Below the pieces are notes generated by a model. That model did not search any database. It was not told where the DNA came from and worked only from the letters and a program-made list of their open reading frames with translations. A DNA stretch of 64,000 nt, from positions 1-64,000 of the forward strand of contig BQMF02000304.1 of assembly GCA_027922465.2 (NCBI GenBank). The letters are read 5' to 3'. This document shows positions 12,401 to 19,838 of the stretch, one piece after another. Both the position numbers and the translations under genes were made by a program. Positions within the stretch are counted from its first letter, which is position 1. Each line of letters begins with the position of its first letter. The DNA is from Turritopsis dohrnii. Its lineage: Eukaryota > Cnidaria > Hydrozoa > Anthoathecata > Oceaniidae.

Positions 12401-13038
12401 TTAGCGCAAACTTGATGGGTGTGGAGATGGGTAAGACAAGTATCAAGATGATGAAGCCTGTATACATAGGTCAGGCTATACTTGATATGAGTAAGATGTT
12501 AATGTATGAATTCCACTATGACTACATGCAGCCGAAATATGGCAGTAAGCTGCAACTCTGCTATATGGACACTGACAGCTTCGTGTACCACATCAAGACG
12601 GAAGATTTCTATCGAGATATAGCTGAAGATGTAGAAAAGAGATTTGACACGAGTAATTATTCAGAGAAAGACAGATTATACACATTAAAGAATGAGAAGG
12701 TTATTGGTCTGATGAAGGACGAACTTGGTGGTAAGATCATGACGGAGTTTGTGGCTTTACGAGCTAAACTCTATGCATACAAGACGCTAGAGAAGGAAGA
12801 CAAGCGATGCAAAGGCATGAAAAAGTGTGTGGTTAAAAAATCCATTACATTCGAAGATTATAAGAAGTGTCTAGAAGATGGAGGAAATCTATATAGAGAA
12901 ATGGTAGTGCTTCAAAATAAGAAGCATCAAATGTATACACAAAAAGTGAACAAGATTGCTTTGAACAGAGACGATGATAAACGCATCATACAGACAGATT
13001 TGATCACAACGCGTGCTCGAGGATTCATAAATTCATAA
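9271..13038 (+). CDS. Polinton protein-primed DNA polymerase B
   Basis: Replicative family B DNA polymerase of the protein-primed type, 1255 residues; it would copy the element from its termini. Exonuclease motifs are D446-x-E448 (YADFES), N587 to D592 (HNLSGYD) and Y756-x3-D760 (YLATD). Polymerase motifs are A at D857 (YLDANNLYGWAM), B at 1000-1010 (KLMNNSVFGKT), C at D1100/D1102 (YMDTDS) and a K1166-L-Y1168 motif. A Cys2-His-Cys-like finger lies at 390-410. An HNH/endonuclease VII-like zinc element lies at 538-572 (CHIC, then DHCHYTG and HNNCN) before ExoII. The first ~54 residues are the leader shared with the ankyrin gene at the other end. The start follows GTAATAAAGG inside the terminal repeat. 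All catalytic residues are present, so this copy looks intact. Confidence 0.97.
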   Translation: MLSYFRNAVSKLYNAVSAPVTTTRDALADRLQKIRESITSLYNKTKERLGYGQSPLISAVEREAMTEEEASMPMEDTNNTSMSDDFIPMKYKHALHKTFRSFRIAGIAKADVDGYFTLVRANVEKLMEEQVEDMGSAKVQLSLLIMWKKREKLLIQLEDDDLEGEDVTKGDKYGYIRIDKVFNSLMMRVFQGSDMKEILDEMFAYIKTQVEHPALPESGFTIDHIMHLDVDFHKLQLMRGSSYIELPSWIASKKAIINPKNDDEECFKWAVIAALHHEEITSHSERISNLKKYENEYNWDGLEFPVAIDKIGKFEKNNPNIGVNVLYIEEKSTKRRINTTRESNRNISAKKQVNLLMVCDGEKNHYTAIKNLSRLLGQENTNHKCAQHFCINCLNGFHNVESRDKHYIYCSGNEQVRVEMPGEKEKWLYYNNGEMQFRVPFAIYADFESLLVPMKEDGREKNTKTLSKHIPSGWCTYSKFAYGDVEDPLKVYRGEDCVKKFVNHLEDEVKRLYATFPEQSMIELTDVQKRDHWDAETCHICMLPFSDPQNRKVRDHCHYTGLYRGAAHNNCNLRYKIPHHIPIIFHNLSGYDAHLFIRELGEKYNMKDIGCIAENREKYISFHVKIAIPLAGVFNSDGAQVYKKIELRFIDSCRFMASSLDKLSSNLSDEQCRNLRWFYKEDSIFQLMRRKGVYPYEYMDSWEKLAERELPPKEAFYSKLNMCGISDTDYEHAQQVWRRVSPKGDVTTLGDYHDVYLATDVLLLADVFETFRDTCLHHYQLDPLHFYTAPGLAWKAALKYTRIELELLTDIDMLLMFERGIRGGITQAVHRYVKANNKYMDDQYDPKEESSYVMYLDANNLYGWAMASDLPTHGFRWVKNVEKFTPEGIAKLVKKNEYGYLLEVDIEYPKRLHDAHNSLPFLPERMTLAKVEKLVPNLHNKHEYVIDIRALHQALTHGLVLKKVHRVIRYHQVAWLKPYINLNTRLRKESKNDFEKDFFKLMNNSVFGKTMENIRNHRNMKLVTSEKKYKGYVMKPNFKSGVRFSANLMGVEMGKTSIKMMKPVYIGQAILDMSKMLMYEFHYDYMQPKYGSKLQLCYMDTDSFVYHIKTEDFYRDIAEDVEKRFDTSNYSEKDRLYTLKNEKVIGLMKDELGGKIMTEFVALRAKLYAYKTLEKEDKRCKGMKKCVVKKSITFEDYKKCLEDGGNLYREMVVLQNKKHQMYTQKVNKIALNRDDDKRIIQTDLITTRARGFINS

Positions 13039-13062
13039 GATTCATGCTGAATAGTGAGTAAT

Positions 13063-13085
13063 TCATGAGAAGTTTTTTCTCATGA
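13063..13085. terminator. hairpin after polymerase stop
   Basis: A perfect 9-bp inverted repeat (TCATGAGAA and TTCTCATGA) with a 5-nt loop sits 25 nt after the polymerase stop. Similar perfect hairpins follow other gene blocks of this element, so I infer an mRNA 3'-end signal. Confidence 0.55.
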
Positions 13086-13164
13086 TCTCATGACGCAAAT
13101 GAGGTGAAATTGTACGCTTGAGTGATTTTAAGCTATCATAAATAAGCTGAAATCATGTTTTATT

Positions 13165-13996
13165 AATGTGATGTGTAGTGTGGTGGTTACAACGTAAAAC
13201 TTGTAATCTTGAGATCGCTAGTTCGATCCCCACTCGGTCTCTCATGTCCTGGTTGAAAAACTTGCATGAGTGCGCACTTCCCCGCAGTTGCGTTGGATAT
13301 ATCGCGGTTTGGGTAGACTTCGGTCTGGGTGATTAATCACTGTCAGGTTTCACTGGTCCACAGAGACATTCAGGTTACCGTCAAATCGATCGAAATTCAA
13401 CATAAACGTCAGGGCTTGAAGGTGTTAGCATGAACCTAAACTACTATCACATGTGGCTGTCGGGATATAAACGTCAGGGCTTGAAGGTGTTAGGATGAAG
13501 CTAAACTACTATCACATGTGGCTGTCGGTACAAAAACCTAAGGGTTCTCTAAAATAGAGTTTTCTAAAATTATCGAATTTTTCCGAGAGACACCACAAGC
13601 AGACATTGAAGTGTAAATGAATGGTATAAAACTTAAGAGCGGAATAATTTGAAATTGTGGTGAACAGGCGACAGAGTCTGCCGGAAAGGGAAGGTCTAGT
13701 GGAGCGGCTAGATTGGAACTGGATGGTGCCGTCCGCTCCCAGTATTCACCACAAAATGTGCCAAAAGTTGTCGGGAAAAACTGTGACTAAATGTAATATA
13801 CTCGAGCAGAACATGAACGGCCATTACGTGCGTAGTAGTCGGAGCTCGTAAGTAGTCACACACAAATAGTCTAAGATCTAGGGGTAGAGCTCAGAGCTGG
13901 TGGATTCGAGAAGCCAGGGTGGAGTGCCGGTTAGATCGAAGACAATGAATTAAAAACCCTCTAGGGTATCGCAACAACAACATCATCATCAACAAC
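13165..13996 (+). mobile_element. tRNA-derived SINE-like insertion in the Polinton
   Basis: A pol III promoter-like head lies at 13169-13243, with a box A-like GTGGTGGTTA and a box B-like GTTCGATCC. The far end is a CAA/CAT-rich tail at about 13970-13996. This 0.8-kb non-coding gap is out of place in an otherwise gene-dense element, which supports insertion. Both boundaries are approximate and more than one event may be present. The 64-residue open frame at 13657-13851 shows no domain. Confidence 0.5.
13403..13532 (+). repeat. 65-bp tandem duplication
   Basis: Two nearly identical copies of a unit beginning ATAAACGTCAGGGCTTGAAG, about 65 bp apart, differ at only a few bases. They lie inside the SINE-like segment. 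Confidence 0.85.
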
Positions 13997-13997
13997 A

Positions 13998-14088
13998 AAA
14001 ACCCTAGGGGGTTCTCCTAAGGGAGTTTTGTTTTCAATAATAATATAATATTCGTTTCATGTAGCTCATCACCGCCACATGAAAGAAA
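13998..14088 (+). promoter_or_regulatory. hairpins before the membrane-protein gene
   Basis: An AAAACCC...GGGAGTTTT imperfect hairpin lies at 13998-14032 and resembles one at 13534-13566. A perfect 8-bp inverted repeat (TTTCATGT/ACATGAAA, 14-nt loop) at 14055-14084 ends 4 nt before the ATG at 14089. A role in expression is inferred only. Confidence 0.3.
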
Positions 14089-14745
14089 ATGTACGAAGTA
14101 ATACTACTCATCTGTTTCTGCGTTCCGACAGGACTTTGGATGTTTGTTTTCTGGAAGTGTCGTCATATAATAAATCTAGTAATGAATATCGATGGATCTA
14201 TTGACGTAGTTGGTACTCCAGCAGAAGCGCAGAAAAGAGCAGAACTTATACGTGCTGTACAAAGTGGTCAACATCTTGGCGGTAAAAAACCTTGGACAGT
14301 TGAAAGAGTGAATAAGTTGCAAGACAAGACCATCGAAAAGCTATACAAAACATACACGGAGGGGAATGAGTTCCAGCAAGAAACGCCTGATTTCAACGCT
14401 CTGATATCTAATTTGGTAGGTGTGAGAGATGTTTCAAAGATGATGAAGGAGATCAACGGAAATCCACTCATCACTAATTCCATCACGAGTTATATGGCGG
14501 CATCTATGCCTGGCGTTTCACCTATGGATGTGATAGGGTCTACTATCTACTCAAATTGTAAAACTTTTCTCGGTCCTTTGGCGCTGTTTGCGATCATTTT
14601 TAGCAATCTTGATTGGATTAAGTACGCAAAAATCGCTGAAGAGCGTCAAATAAATGAGCGAAGACGAGAAGAAGATAGTAAAATTGAAGGACCCTGGGAG
14701 AGTCGCGAGCGGGAAGAAGCTAGCAGAGTGGAACCGAAAGAATAA
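14089..14745 (+). CDS. Polinton membrane protein, 218 residues
   Basis: I do not recognise a named family. An N-terminal hydrophobic segment spans about residues 3-23 (VILLICFCVPTGLWMFVFW). The middle is soluble and charged, with a KPWTVERVNKLQ motif. A second hydrophobic stretch lies at about 150-170, and the C-terminal tail from about 178 is very rich in Arg and Glu. It opens the rightward block of small genes that leads to the integrase. Its last 92 nt overlap the next gene in another frame, as in compact viral genomes. A virion or membrane-associated role is possible but inferred only from context. Confidence 0.7.
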   Translation: MYEVILLICFCVPTGLWMFVFWKCRHIINLVMNIDGSIDVVGTPAEAQKRAELIRAVQSGQHLGGKKPWTVERVNKLQDKTIEKLYKTYTEGNEFQQETPDFNALISNLVGVRDVSKMMKEINGNPLITNSITSYMAASMPGVSPMDVIGSTIYSNCKTFLGPLALFAIIFSNLDWIKYAKIAEERQINERRREEDSKIEGPWESREREEASRVEPKE

Positions 14746-14995
14746 AAAGAACTTAGAAGTACCTACGCAAGTACCTACACAAGTACCTAATCAAGTACCT
14801 AATCAAGTACCTACGCAAGTACCTACACAAGTACCTACTAAGACGTATATGATTGGAGGAGCTGGTGGTGCCATAGCTGTTTTAGCTGTGGGGTTGTTAG
14901 TCTGCTACTTCTACACACGATCTTCTACTAAGCCTTCCGCTGACACTAGCTCAAAGGTGCAAGCACAAAAACAAGATCATTTTTGCTTAATATAA
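14654..14995 (+). CDS. small single-pass membrane protein with VPTQ repeats
   Basis: 113 residues. The basic N-terminus (KLKDPGRVASGKKLAEWNRK) resembles a short module I associate with small Polinton proteins. It is followed by seven tetrapeptide repeats of the VPTQ/VPNQ type encoded by 12-bp tandem units (about 14757-14838), then a transmembrane segment at about 67-86 and a short tail. The start overlaps the upstream gene and is preceded by AAATAAATG. The stop at 14995 abuts the next ATG at 14996. Function unknown. Confidence 0.7.
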   Translation: MSEDEKKIVKLKDPGRVASGKKLAEWNRKNKKNLEVPTQVPTQVPNQVPNQVPTQVPTQVPTKTYMIGGAGGAIAVLAVGLLVCYFYTRSSTKPSADTSSKVQAQKQDHFCLI

Positions 14996-15217
14996 ATGGA
15001 GAAAGAATTCATGGATAGCATGTGGCAGGCGGCACGTTTACTAGGCTACACCAGCTTGTACGCGTACGCTGGAAAAAAATTCTTCAGTGTAGGAGCTCCA
15101 TCCGCAAAGCTAGATTTAGCTGATGTGGGAAAGCTTGGACTATACCTTGAGATGGCAATTTTGTCAGATGATTACGCACTCAAGCAAGGGTGGTACAAGG
15201 ATAAAATTTCGGTTTAG
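14996..15217 (+). CDS. small Polinton protein, 73 residues
   Basis: The ATG begins directly after the previous stop (TATAAATG). The protein has a short aromatic N-terminal half and a C-terminal KLDLADVGKLGLYLEMAIL helix-like segment. I recognise no domain. Its tight packing between two genes in the same direction, with the same ATAAATG start context, supports it being real. Confidence 0.6.
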   Translation: MEKEFMDSMWQAARLLGYTSLYAYAGKKFFSVGAPSAKLDLADVGKLGLYLEMAILSDDYALKQGWYKDKISV

Positions 15218-15221
15218 ATAA

Positions 15222-15632
15222 ATGGTTAGCATCTTAATAGGAGGGGCAGTAAGTGCAGCACTATTCACGTTTGGCAACTACGCAGAGAGGGCTCTCTCTG
15301 GTGATGAGGAAGCAGCAGCAGATCGAGAAGAACGTGCTATGGCAGCCGAAAAAACGAGACAAGCACAAATGGAATGGGATCGAGAGCGCGCGACACGCCT
15401 TGACTTTATCAACAACAGACTTCGACAAGAAAATAACGCCTCTGCGTACATCTCTGATCTTGATCGAGGTATGCACGAGTACTACGAGGCAACACAACAG
15501 CGTCTCTCACCTTTACCCCCTAGGCCTGAATTAACGGATTTTTATAACCCTTCTGAAGCTCAAAAGACTGGTGAATTGGTAGCGATCGCTGGAACTCTAG
15601 GTATTGTTGGATTTCTGCTCTACCGTATGTAA
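15222..15632 (+). CDS. small Polinton protein with hydrophobic ends
   Basis: 136 residues. The N-terminus is hydrophobic (residues 2-18). A charged Ala/Glu/Arg helix follows at about 27-60, then a motif LDFINNRLRQENNASAYI, a proline-rich LSPLPPRPEL segment, and DFYNPSEAQK. A C-terminal hydrophobic segment spans about 117-134. The central motifs are of a kind I associate with a recurrent but unnamed Polinton protein. The start is in an ATAAATG context 4 nt after the previous stop, and the stop lies 3 nt before the integrase ATG. Confidence 0.7.
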   Translation: MVSILIGGAVSAALFTFGNYAERALSGDEEAAADREERAMAAEKTRQAQMEWDRERATRLDFINNRLRQENNASAYISDLDRGMHEYYEATQQRLSPLPPRPELTDFYNPSEAQKTGELVAIAGTLGIVGFLLYRM

Positions 15633-15635
15633 TAA

Positions 15636-16616
15636 ATGACTGAAACGTTGCGTGACATCTACTACAAACCAGAGAATCTGTGGAAAGGGAAGAAAGCCAT
15701 TAAAGAGCTTCAGAAGGCTGCTGGAGTTACTAGGAAACAAGTGTTGAAGTGGCTAACTCATCAAGCTTTATATCAGATACATCTACCAAGGCCTAAGCAC
15801 ATCGACTATCCTCACTTTTACGTGACCAAGGTGAACAAGATCCACCAGGCCGATCTTTTGTATCTTCCTCATGACAAAGTCTATCAGAATACGTACAAGT
15901 ACGCTTTGAATGTGATCGATATTGCTTCAGGGTATAAAGCGAGTAGACCTCTGAGAACGAAGAAGGCGAGCGACGTTGCAGAGATGTTTGCTGACATTTA
16001 CAAAAAGGGTCCACTAAAGTGGCCTGAGAAGCTCTATGTAGATAACGGATCAGAGTTCAAGTCGGAAACAGCCAAGGTCTTCCAGAAGCACGATGTCGAG
16101 GTGGTGAGAACTACAACAAAGCATAACCACAGAAAGCAGGCCTTTGTGGAAAACTTCAACAAACTCCTCGCGGAGAAACTTTTCCCTATACAAGATGCGC
16201 AGGAGTTGGAAGATCCAGAGAAAAACAGTACCACTTGGGTAAAACACTACCAGAAAAGTGTGAGTCAACTGAACAACAATGTTCTTGCCAGAACCGGGAT
16301 GAAACCCTCAAAGGCGATTAAACTGGAGGAAGTTCCGTTAAAAGTTGGGTTTTACCCGAAGGAAGAAACTTTACCTGAAGCGGGATTATACCGCTATTTG
16401 CTAGCGCCGGGTGAGGAACATGACGGCATAAAACGACGCGCAACAGACAACAACTGGAGTCGGGAAACGTATCGGGTCGATAAGATATTGCAATACCAAG
16501 GTCAGCGTGTTTTGTACTACCTAGAAGATGGGCCGGAGAGATCTTTTGTACGTGAAGAACTTATGCTTATTCCTGAGGATACGGAAGTACCTCCAGAATA
16601 CGTAAAAAAGTGGTAG
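15636..16616 (+). CDS. Polinton integrase (rve family, DD35E)
   Basis: Retroviral-type integrase that would insert the element into host DNA. The catalytic triad is D73 (HQADLLYL), D136 (YVDNGSEF) and E172 (FVENFN), giving exactly 35 residues between the second Asp and the Glu. A helix-turn-helix-like N-terminal region precedes the core. The C-terminal part (about 235-320) resembles the chromo/SH3-like tail of Polinton and Ty3-type integrases, with YRVDKILQYQGQRVLYYLE. No frameshift or stop is present. The start codon follows TAATAAATG immediately after the previous stop. Confidence 0.96.
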   Translation: MTETLRDIYYKPENLWKGKKAIKELQKAAGVTRKQVLKWLTHQALYQIHLPRPKHIDYPHFYVTKVNKIHQADLLYLPHDKVYQNTYKYALNVIDIASGYKASRPLRTKKASDVAEMFADIYKKGPLKWPEKLYVDNGSEFKSETAKVFQKHDVEVVRTTTKHNHRKQAFVENFNKLLAEKLFPIQDAQELEDPEKNSTTWVKHYQKSVSQLNNNVLARTGMKPSKAIKLEEVPLKVGFYPKEETLPEAGLYRYLLAPGEEHDGIKRRATDNNWSRETYRVDKILQYQGQRVLYYLEDGPERSFVREELMLIPEDTEVPPEYVKKW

Positions 16617-16662
16617 TCTCATAAATATTTCAAAGTTGGAGTTTTTGTTGCATATAATAAAG

Positions 16663-17250
16663 ATGTTGCGTTTTGGACAAATCGAAGTTTCACGGAATGA
16701 CTTTAACTCTAGTGCAGAACTTACCGACATTTACACTATCGACATGTCAAAGATCACTATAGCAGAACCTATCGTAGCAAACAAGAACGACCTGAGGTAC
16801 TACATCGGGTATGAGAAGGAAGCGAGTAAAATTGTTCCTCTCTTGATCAAGACCCCAAGGAATTGCCACTCTTCAGGGGTATCGAGGTATAACGAGACAT
16901 CTGCCTGGAAGATGGGATTCAACGTGTTGGATGATAAAGCTTGGTGTGATGCCTACAACGCGATTGCTGATCGTGTGCAAGAGCTTCTCTTCAATACCTT
17001 GACAGGTACTGTGATAAGTACTGCAGGCTGGATCAACCCAAAGCTCATCTCCTGGAATGGTAACATCAAAACAAAGTTTATAACTGATTCACCACCATTT
17101 AACCAATCCTGCAAGGCCACTGGTGTGTTGAAGATCGGAAGCGTGTACACACAGACCCATCACAACCACTACCTCCAAGTCCATTTGAAAGAGTGCAAGT
17201 ACCATGAAACAGATATGCGTGAGAGCCTTCTCAGTGATGACGATGAGTAG
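16663..17250 (+). CDS. conserved Polinton protein of unknown function
   Basis: 195 residues from the ATG at 16663. I prefer this to the upstream ATG at 16636 because CATATAATAAAG sits directly before it, matching other starts in the element. The motif RYYIGYEKEASKIVPLLIKT, the SSGVSRYNETSAWKMGFNV block and the C-terminal GVLKIGSVYTQ are the sort of conserved blocks seen in an unnamed Polinton protein. The acidic C-terminus ends DDDE. No enzyme signature is visible. A hairpin starts 3 nt after the stop. Confidence 0.75.
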   Translation: MLRFGQIEVSRNDFNSSAELTDIYTIDMSKITIAEPIVANKNDLRYYIGYEKEASKIVPLLIKTPRNCHSSGVSRYNETSAWKMGFNVLDDKAWCDAYNAIADRVQELLFNTLTGTVISTAGWINPKLISWNGNIKTKFITDSPPFNQSCKATGVLKIGSVYTQTHHNHYLQVHLKECKYHETDMRESLLSDDDE

Positions 17251-17253
17251 AGA

Positions 17254-17281
17254 CTTCAAAGTTAATGTTGTAACTTTGAAG
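17254..17281. terminator. 11-bp perfect hairpin
   Basis: CTTCAAAGTTA and TAACTTTGAAG pair perfectly around a 6-nt loop, immediately downstream of the stop at 17250 and just before the next ATG at 17285. Confidence 0.6.
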
Positions 17282-17284
17282 AAA

Positions 17285-17602
17285 ATGGCAACACTGAAAC
17301 AACTAAGGCTGAAAGCGAAAGAAGAAGGTCTTCGAGGCTATTCTACGATGAACAGAAATGAACTTAATGAAGGCTCTTGAGTGGTGGAATAAGGTACAAG
17401 CGGAACCAGCTGCTCTATAGGAGTGCAGACAGAGTTCCCCGAGTGTCACGAATGTGCACTGAATAGACTTTTTTGTAATCTCTCGAAAAAAGCGTTTGTC
17501 AAAAGACAAATTTATACATCGCCAGCAGGTGAGGAGACTGATGTTGAAACCGGAGAGATCGTAGGCTATGAGGTTGACTGTACCAGGCATTACTTCAAGT
17601 AA
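17285..17602 (+). pseudogene. broken SAP/Rho-N-like plus zinc-ribbon gene
   Basis: The start frame opens with a SAP/Rho-N-like helix pair (LKQLRLKAKEEGLRGYS) and then hits a TGA at 17378-17380 and a TAA at 17390-17392. The natural continuation of the helix lies in the next frame for about 50 nt. The original frame then resumes with a Cys-rich segment (CHECALNRLFCN) and ends at TAA 17600-17602. Two compensating small indels explain this. Programmed shifting or a tiny intron are alternatives. The stop lies inside a perfect hairpin, as for intact genes of the element. A nucleic-acid-binding role is inferred from the SAP-like motif. Confidence 0.5.
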
Positions 17603-17621
17603 ATGTCTCCCACTTACTTGA
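17595..17621. terminator. hairpin over a stop codon
   Basis: TCAAGTAA and TTACTTGA pair perfectly (8 bp) around an 11-nt loop. The left arm contains the TAA stop of the broken gene ending at 17602. Confidence 0.45.
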
Positions 17622-17663
17622 CGTCCATACGTGTGCAAGTTGGAAGTTGTTTCTATAAGAAAG

Positions 17664-18410
17664 ATGACCTTATCTTTATTCAACGGATTATCAACCATTG
17701 AAGTACTTTTTGATGGACAAAACCAACCATTCATTCACAGAGCAAAATTTGGTAAGTTCTTAGGGTTGAAGCACATAGATACATCTGTTCCAGATACTAT
17801 GAAGCGTGAGCAACTCACTAGAGCAGAACTTGAAAAGGGTGTCCAACGGTTGGACCCCCTTGGGAGGTCGCGAAACCCCCACGATGTGTTCCTTTCCTTA
17901 GAGCTTGCTCTCTGCATTTCAATGCGTAGTGACAAACCTACTGCGACTTTAGCCCGAAACTGGTTGCTTAAAGAGATTATCCAAGAAAAGCAAAATGCCA
18001 TTGAGGAAGCTGAAGCAGCTCTTGCTTTACTCAACGATGACCTTGTAGAGCGTTATCAAATGATCGATAAACTCCTGCAAAGACATGTTCCTCACGCAGA
18101 AGACCTGCGCAAGGATAATGTTCTTCTGATTGTACGCAAGCACTCTACATCTGAAGATGATGAACATTACAACCTGCCTTACTACATCGCACGGATACAG
18201 AGACGTACAATCACAAGTAAGAGACGATGGTTACTCAACCAGTTTCCGAGCAGTGAGGAGATCGTTGTCATCGATAATCCTAACGGTATACACGCGTTTA
18301 ATAGATTCGAAGAGGACGGGCATGTGGAACGTTTCCAGTGTCATTTCAGATTGATCGACTTAACTCGTGATGATCTATATGACTTGGGTGTCCCTGCCCT
18401 TGAAGATTGA
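17664..18410 (+). CDS. BRO/MSV199-like DNA-binding protein
   Basis: 248 residues from the ATG at 17664, which follows TTTCTATAAGAAAG as at other starts. The N-terminal half (IEVLFDGQNQPFIHRAKFGKFLGL, then a helix-rich block) resembles the BRO-N/MSV199 fold of viral and phage regulators. A coiled-coil-like helix follows at about 115-150. The C-terminal part (YYIARIQRRTITSKRRWLL, NPNGIHAFNRF) resembles the small domain that follows MSV199 in large DNA viruses (DUF3627-like). These assignments are from memory of family patterns, not a search. It converges on the minus-strand gene 18500-19153, with two hairpins between them. A role in element gene control is inferred. Confidence 0.7.
   Translation: MTLSLFNGLSTIEVLFDGQNQPFIHRAKFGKFLGLKHIDTSVPDTMKREQLTRAELEKGVQRLDPLGRSRNPHDVFLSLELALCISMRSDKPTATLARNWLLKEIIQEKQNAIEEAEAALALLNDDLVERYQMIDKLLQRHVPHAEDLRKDNVLLIVRKHSTSEDDEHYNLPYYIARIQRRTITSKRRWLLNQFPSSEEIVVIDNPNGIHAFNRFEEDGHVERFQCHFRLIDLTRDDLYDLGVPALED
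17841..17856. promoter_or_regulatory. in-gene copy of the downstream hairpin core
   Basis: GTCCAACGGTTGGAC inside the BRO-like gene is close to the terminator hairpin core at 18414-18436 (GTCCCAACGGTTGGGAC). It could be a coincidental duplication or an internal attenuation site. Confidence 0.25.
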
Positions 18411-18413
18411 AGA

Positions 18414-18436
18414 GGGGTCCCAACGGTTGGGACCCC
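18414..18436. terminator. GC-rich 10-bp hairpin, convergent gene end
   Basis: GGGGTCCCAA and TTGGGACCCC pair perfectly around CGG, 3 nt after the stop of the BRO-like gene. Confidence 0.6.
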
Positions 18437-18448
18437 TTGGCAGATGTC

Positions 18449-18476
18449 GTTTTGTAGCTTTACCAAGCTACAAAAC
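18449..18476. terminator. 12-bp hairpin, convergent gene end
   Basis: GTTTTGTAGCTT and AAGCTACAAAAC pair perfectly around a 4-nt loop. It faces the 3' end of the minus-strand gene that stops at 18500, so each of the two convergent genes has its own hairpin. Confidence 0.6.
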
Positions 18477-18499
18477 ATAAGGAGGAGGTGCCTCATACA

Positions 18500-19153
18500 T
18501 CACATAGCAGGTGCACTCGGGGTATCTGAACTGCTCACGAGCTTTTTTGCGATTTCTTCGCGACCTTCTTTCCTTCCACGTTCCAAAAGCTCTTGCTTCT
18601 GATGTTCGTAAAGCTGTTTGATCACCTTCCTTGATCGTTTTCGCAGCTCTTGCTTCTGATGTTCGTAAAGCTGTTTCTCCTCCATAATTCGAGTAAACTC
18701 AGGATGATCGATGGTACCGTCTTCGTAGACTTTTGATATTAGCACACGCAGACTGTCTAGAACGGTCTGCGCAGCGAATGCGATATCATGATTTTTCTGT
18801 CTTTTTACATCGAAAATAGAGGCACATTTTTGAATACCGCCCATTATTAGACCCACCACGAGAGCTGTCACACACAGCGCGATGCTCATCGAAGTATCCA
18901 TTTCTGATACCAAGCATGCAATCTCACCACCAGAGAGTACAACATTCACCGCGATCAGAAAGTAACATGCATATTTCGCAACTGCTGAGTAGTGTGAAAA
19001 TTTGCGCTCTAAAGATGTTCGACTTTCTAGTTCCCGAGATAGGTATGCTTCCGTCTCCTTCACCGCTTGAATTCTATAGTTTTTTGCGTATCCATTCTCT
19101 GGGTCTGGTAAAACAGGATATAGCTTCTCCGTATTCACGTCGTACATTGCCAT
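18500..19153 (-). CDS. two-pass membrane protein with coiled-coil tail
   Basis: 217 residues from the ATG at 19153, placed 4 nt after the upstream gene's stop (AAATAAACAGATG). The longer frame to 19198 would overlap that gene. Order: a soluble N-terminus, a charged helix (EAYLSRELESRTSLERKF), two transmembrane segments (about residues 58-80 and 88-108), then a charged helical tail. The tail contains a 19-residue tandem duplication of KQLYEHQKQELLERG type, visible as a 57-bp DNA repeat at about 18590-18680. I do not know its function; this architecture is familiar from cnidarian Polintons. It is probably expressed with 19158-19838. Confidence 0.7.
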   Translation of the reverse strand: MAMYDVNTEKLYPVLPDPENGYAKNYRIQAVKETEAYLSRELESRTSLERKFSHYSAVAKYACYFLIAVNVVLSGGEIACLVSEMDTSMSIALCVTALVVGLIMGGIQKCASIFDVKRQKNHDIAFAAQTVLDSLRVLISKVYEDGTIDHPEFTRIMEEKQLYEHQKQELRKRSRKVIKQLYEHQKQELLERGRKEGREEIAKKLVSSSDTPSAPAM

Positions 19154-19157
19154 CTGT

Positions 19158-19838
19158 TTATTTGAAGGCGACGAGCATATTGATAGCTTGTAAATCAACT
19201 TTCCTGCCTTGATCGTCGGTGACGTAAAAATTCAACGTTCGCGTTGAGAACCTCAATTTGCTGGGGAACATAGGACGTTCATAGTGATACGATATGATGT
19301 CGCCATACTCGTACTCTCGTTTCTGAAGATCAAATTCGTGCAAGATACCCGACCCTTTACCGTTCTCCATCAGCATCGTTGTGTTTTCGAATTCCTCACA
19401 GTACAGCCGTATAGACTTGAATGGGAAAAAGTTTGAAAAAGACTTGTAGAGGCCTTCTACGAAAAATTTATGTTTCGGACTTTCTAGACCTAGCAAGTAT
19501 AGAAGACCTTTCGTCATTATTACCTTGTACCCTTTGGATACTGATAACTGAAGCTTACCATCACATGTCTGGTCTAGATATACGCTTTGAAGTGATCTTG
19601 CATTTATATTATCACGAATATTCTTTGACATATATAACCCAGGTGCGAAGTGAATGTGGATTGGATCGGGGTCTGTTGCTACTTTATCTTTCGTGATGGT
19701 TATCGTTTGATGCTTCTCGAGGTTGAACCACCCTACGTATAACATTGCACTTTTTATCCCAATCTCTGTGCCTTCTTTTAACTCTATTGGTAACTTGGTT
19801 TCTCCAAGATGCTTGACTTTCAGATATGTTTCATACAT
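19158..19838 (-). CDS. probable minor capsid (penton) protein
   Basis: 226 residues, nearly all beta-strand-like, with no helix-rich domain. The C-terminal pattern (SIRLYCEEFENT, then GDIISYHYERPMFPSKLRFSTRTLNFYVTDDQGRKVD) resembles the single jelly-roll minor capsid protein of Polintons, where a late strand pair with D-x-G precedes the end. Against this, the motif match is modest. It is the leftward member of a divergent pair with 19853-20935, sharing a 14-bp spacer. It would form capsid vertices with the major capsid protein at 22528-23784 if the call is right. Confidence 0.55.
   Translation of the reverse strand: MYETYLKVKHLGETKLPIELKEGTEIGIKSAMLYVGWFNLEKHQTITITKDKVATDPDPIHIHFAPGLYMSKNIRDNINARSLQSVYLDQTCDGKLQLSVSKGYKVIMTKGLLYLLGLESPKHKFFVEGLYKSFSNFFPFKSIRLYCEEFENTTMLMENGKGSGILHEFDLQKREYEYGDIISYHYERPMFPSKLRFSTRTLNFYVTDDQGRKVDLQAINMLVAFK

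Noticed and set aside
13169..13243. Functional tRNA gene
   Set aside because: Only pol III box-like sequences are present, no cloverleaf; best explained as a SINE head.
15636..16616. Retrovirus or LTR retrotransposon integrase
   Set aside because: There are no LTRs, gag or reverse transcriptase nearby; the neighbours are Polinton genes.
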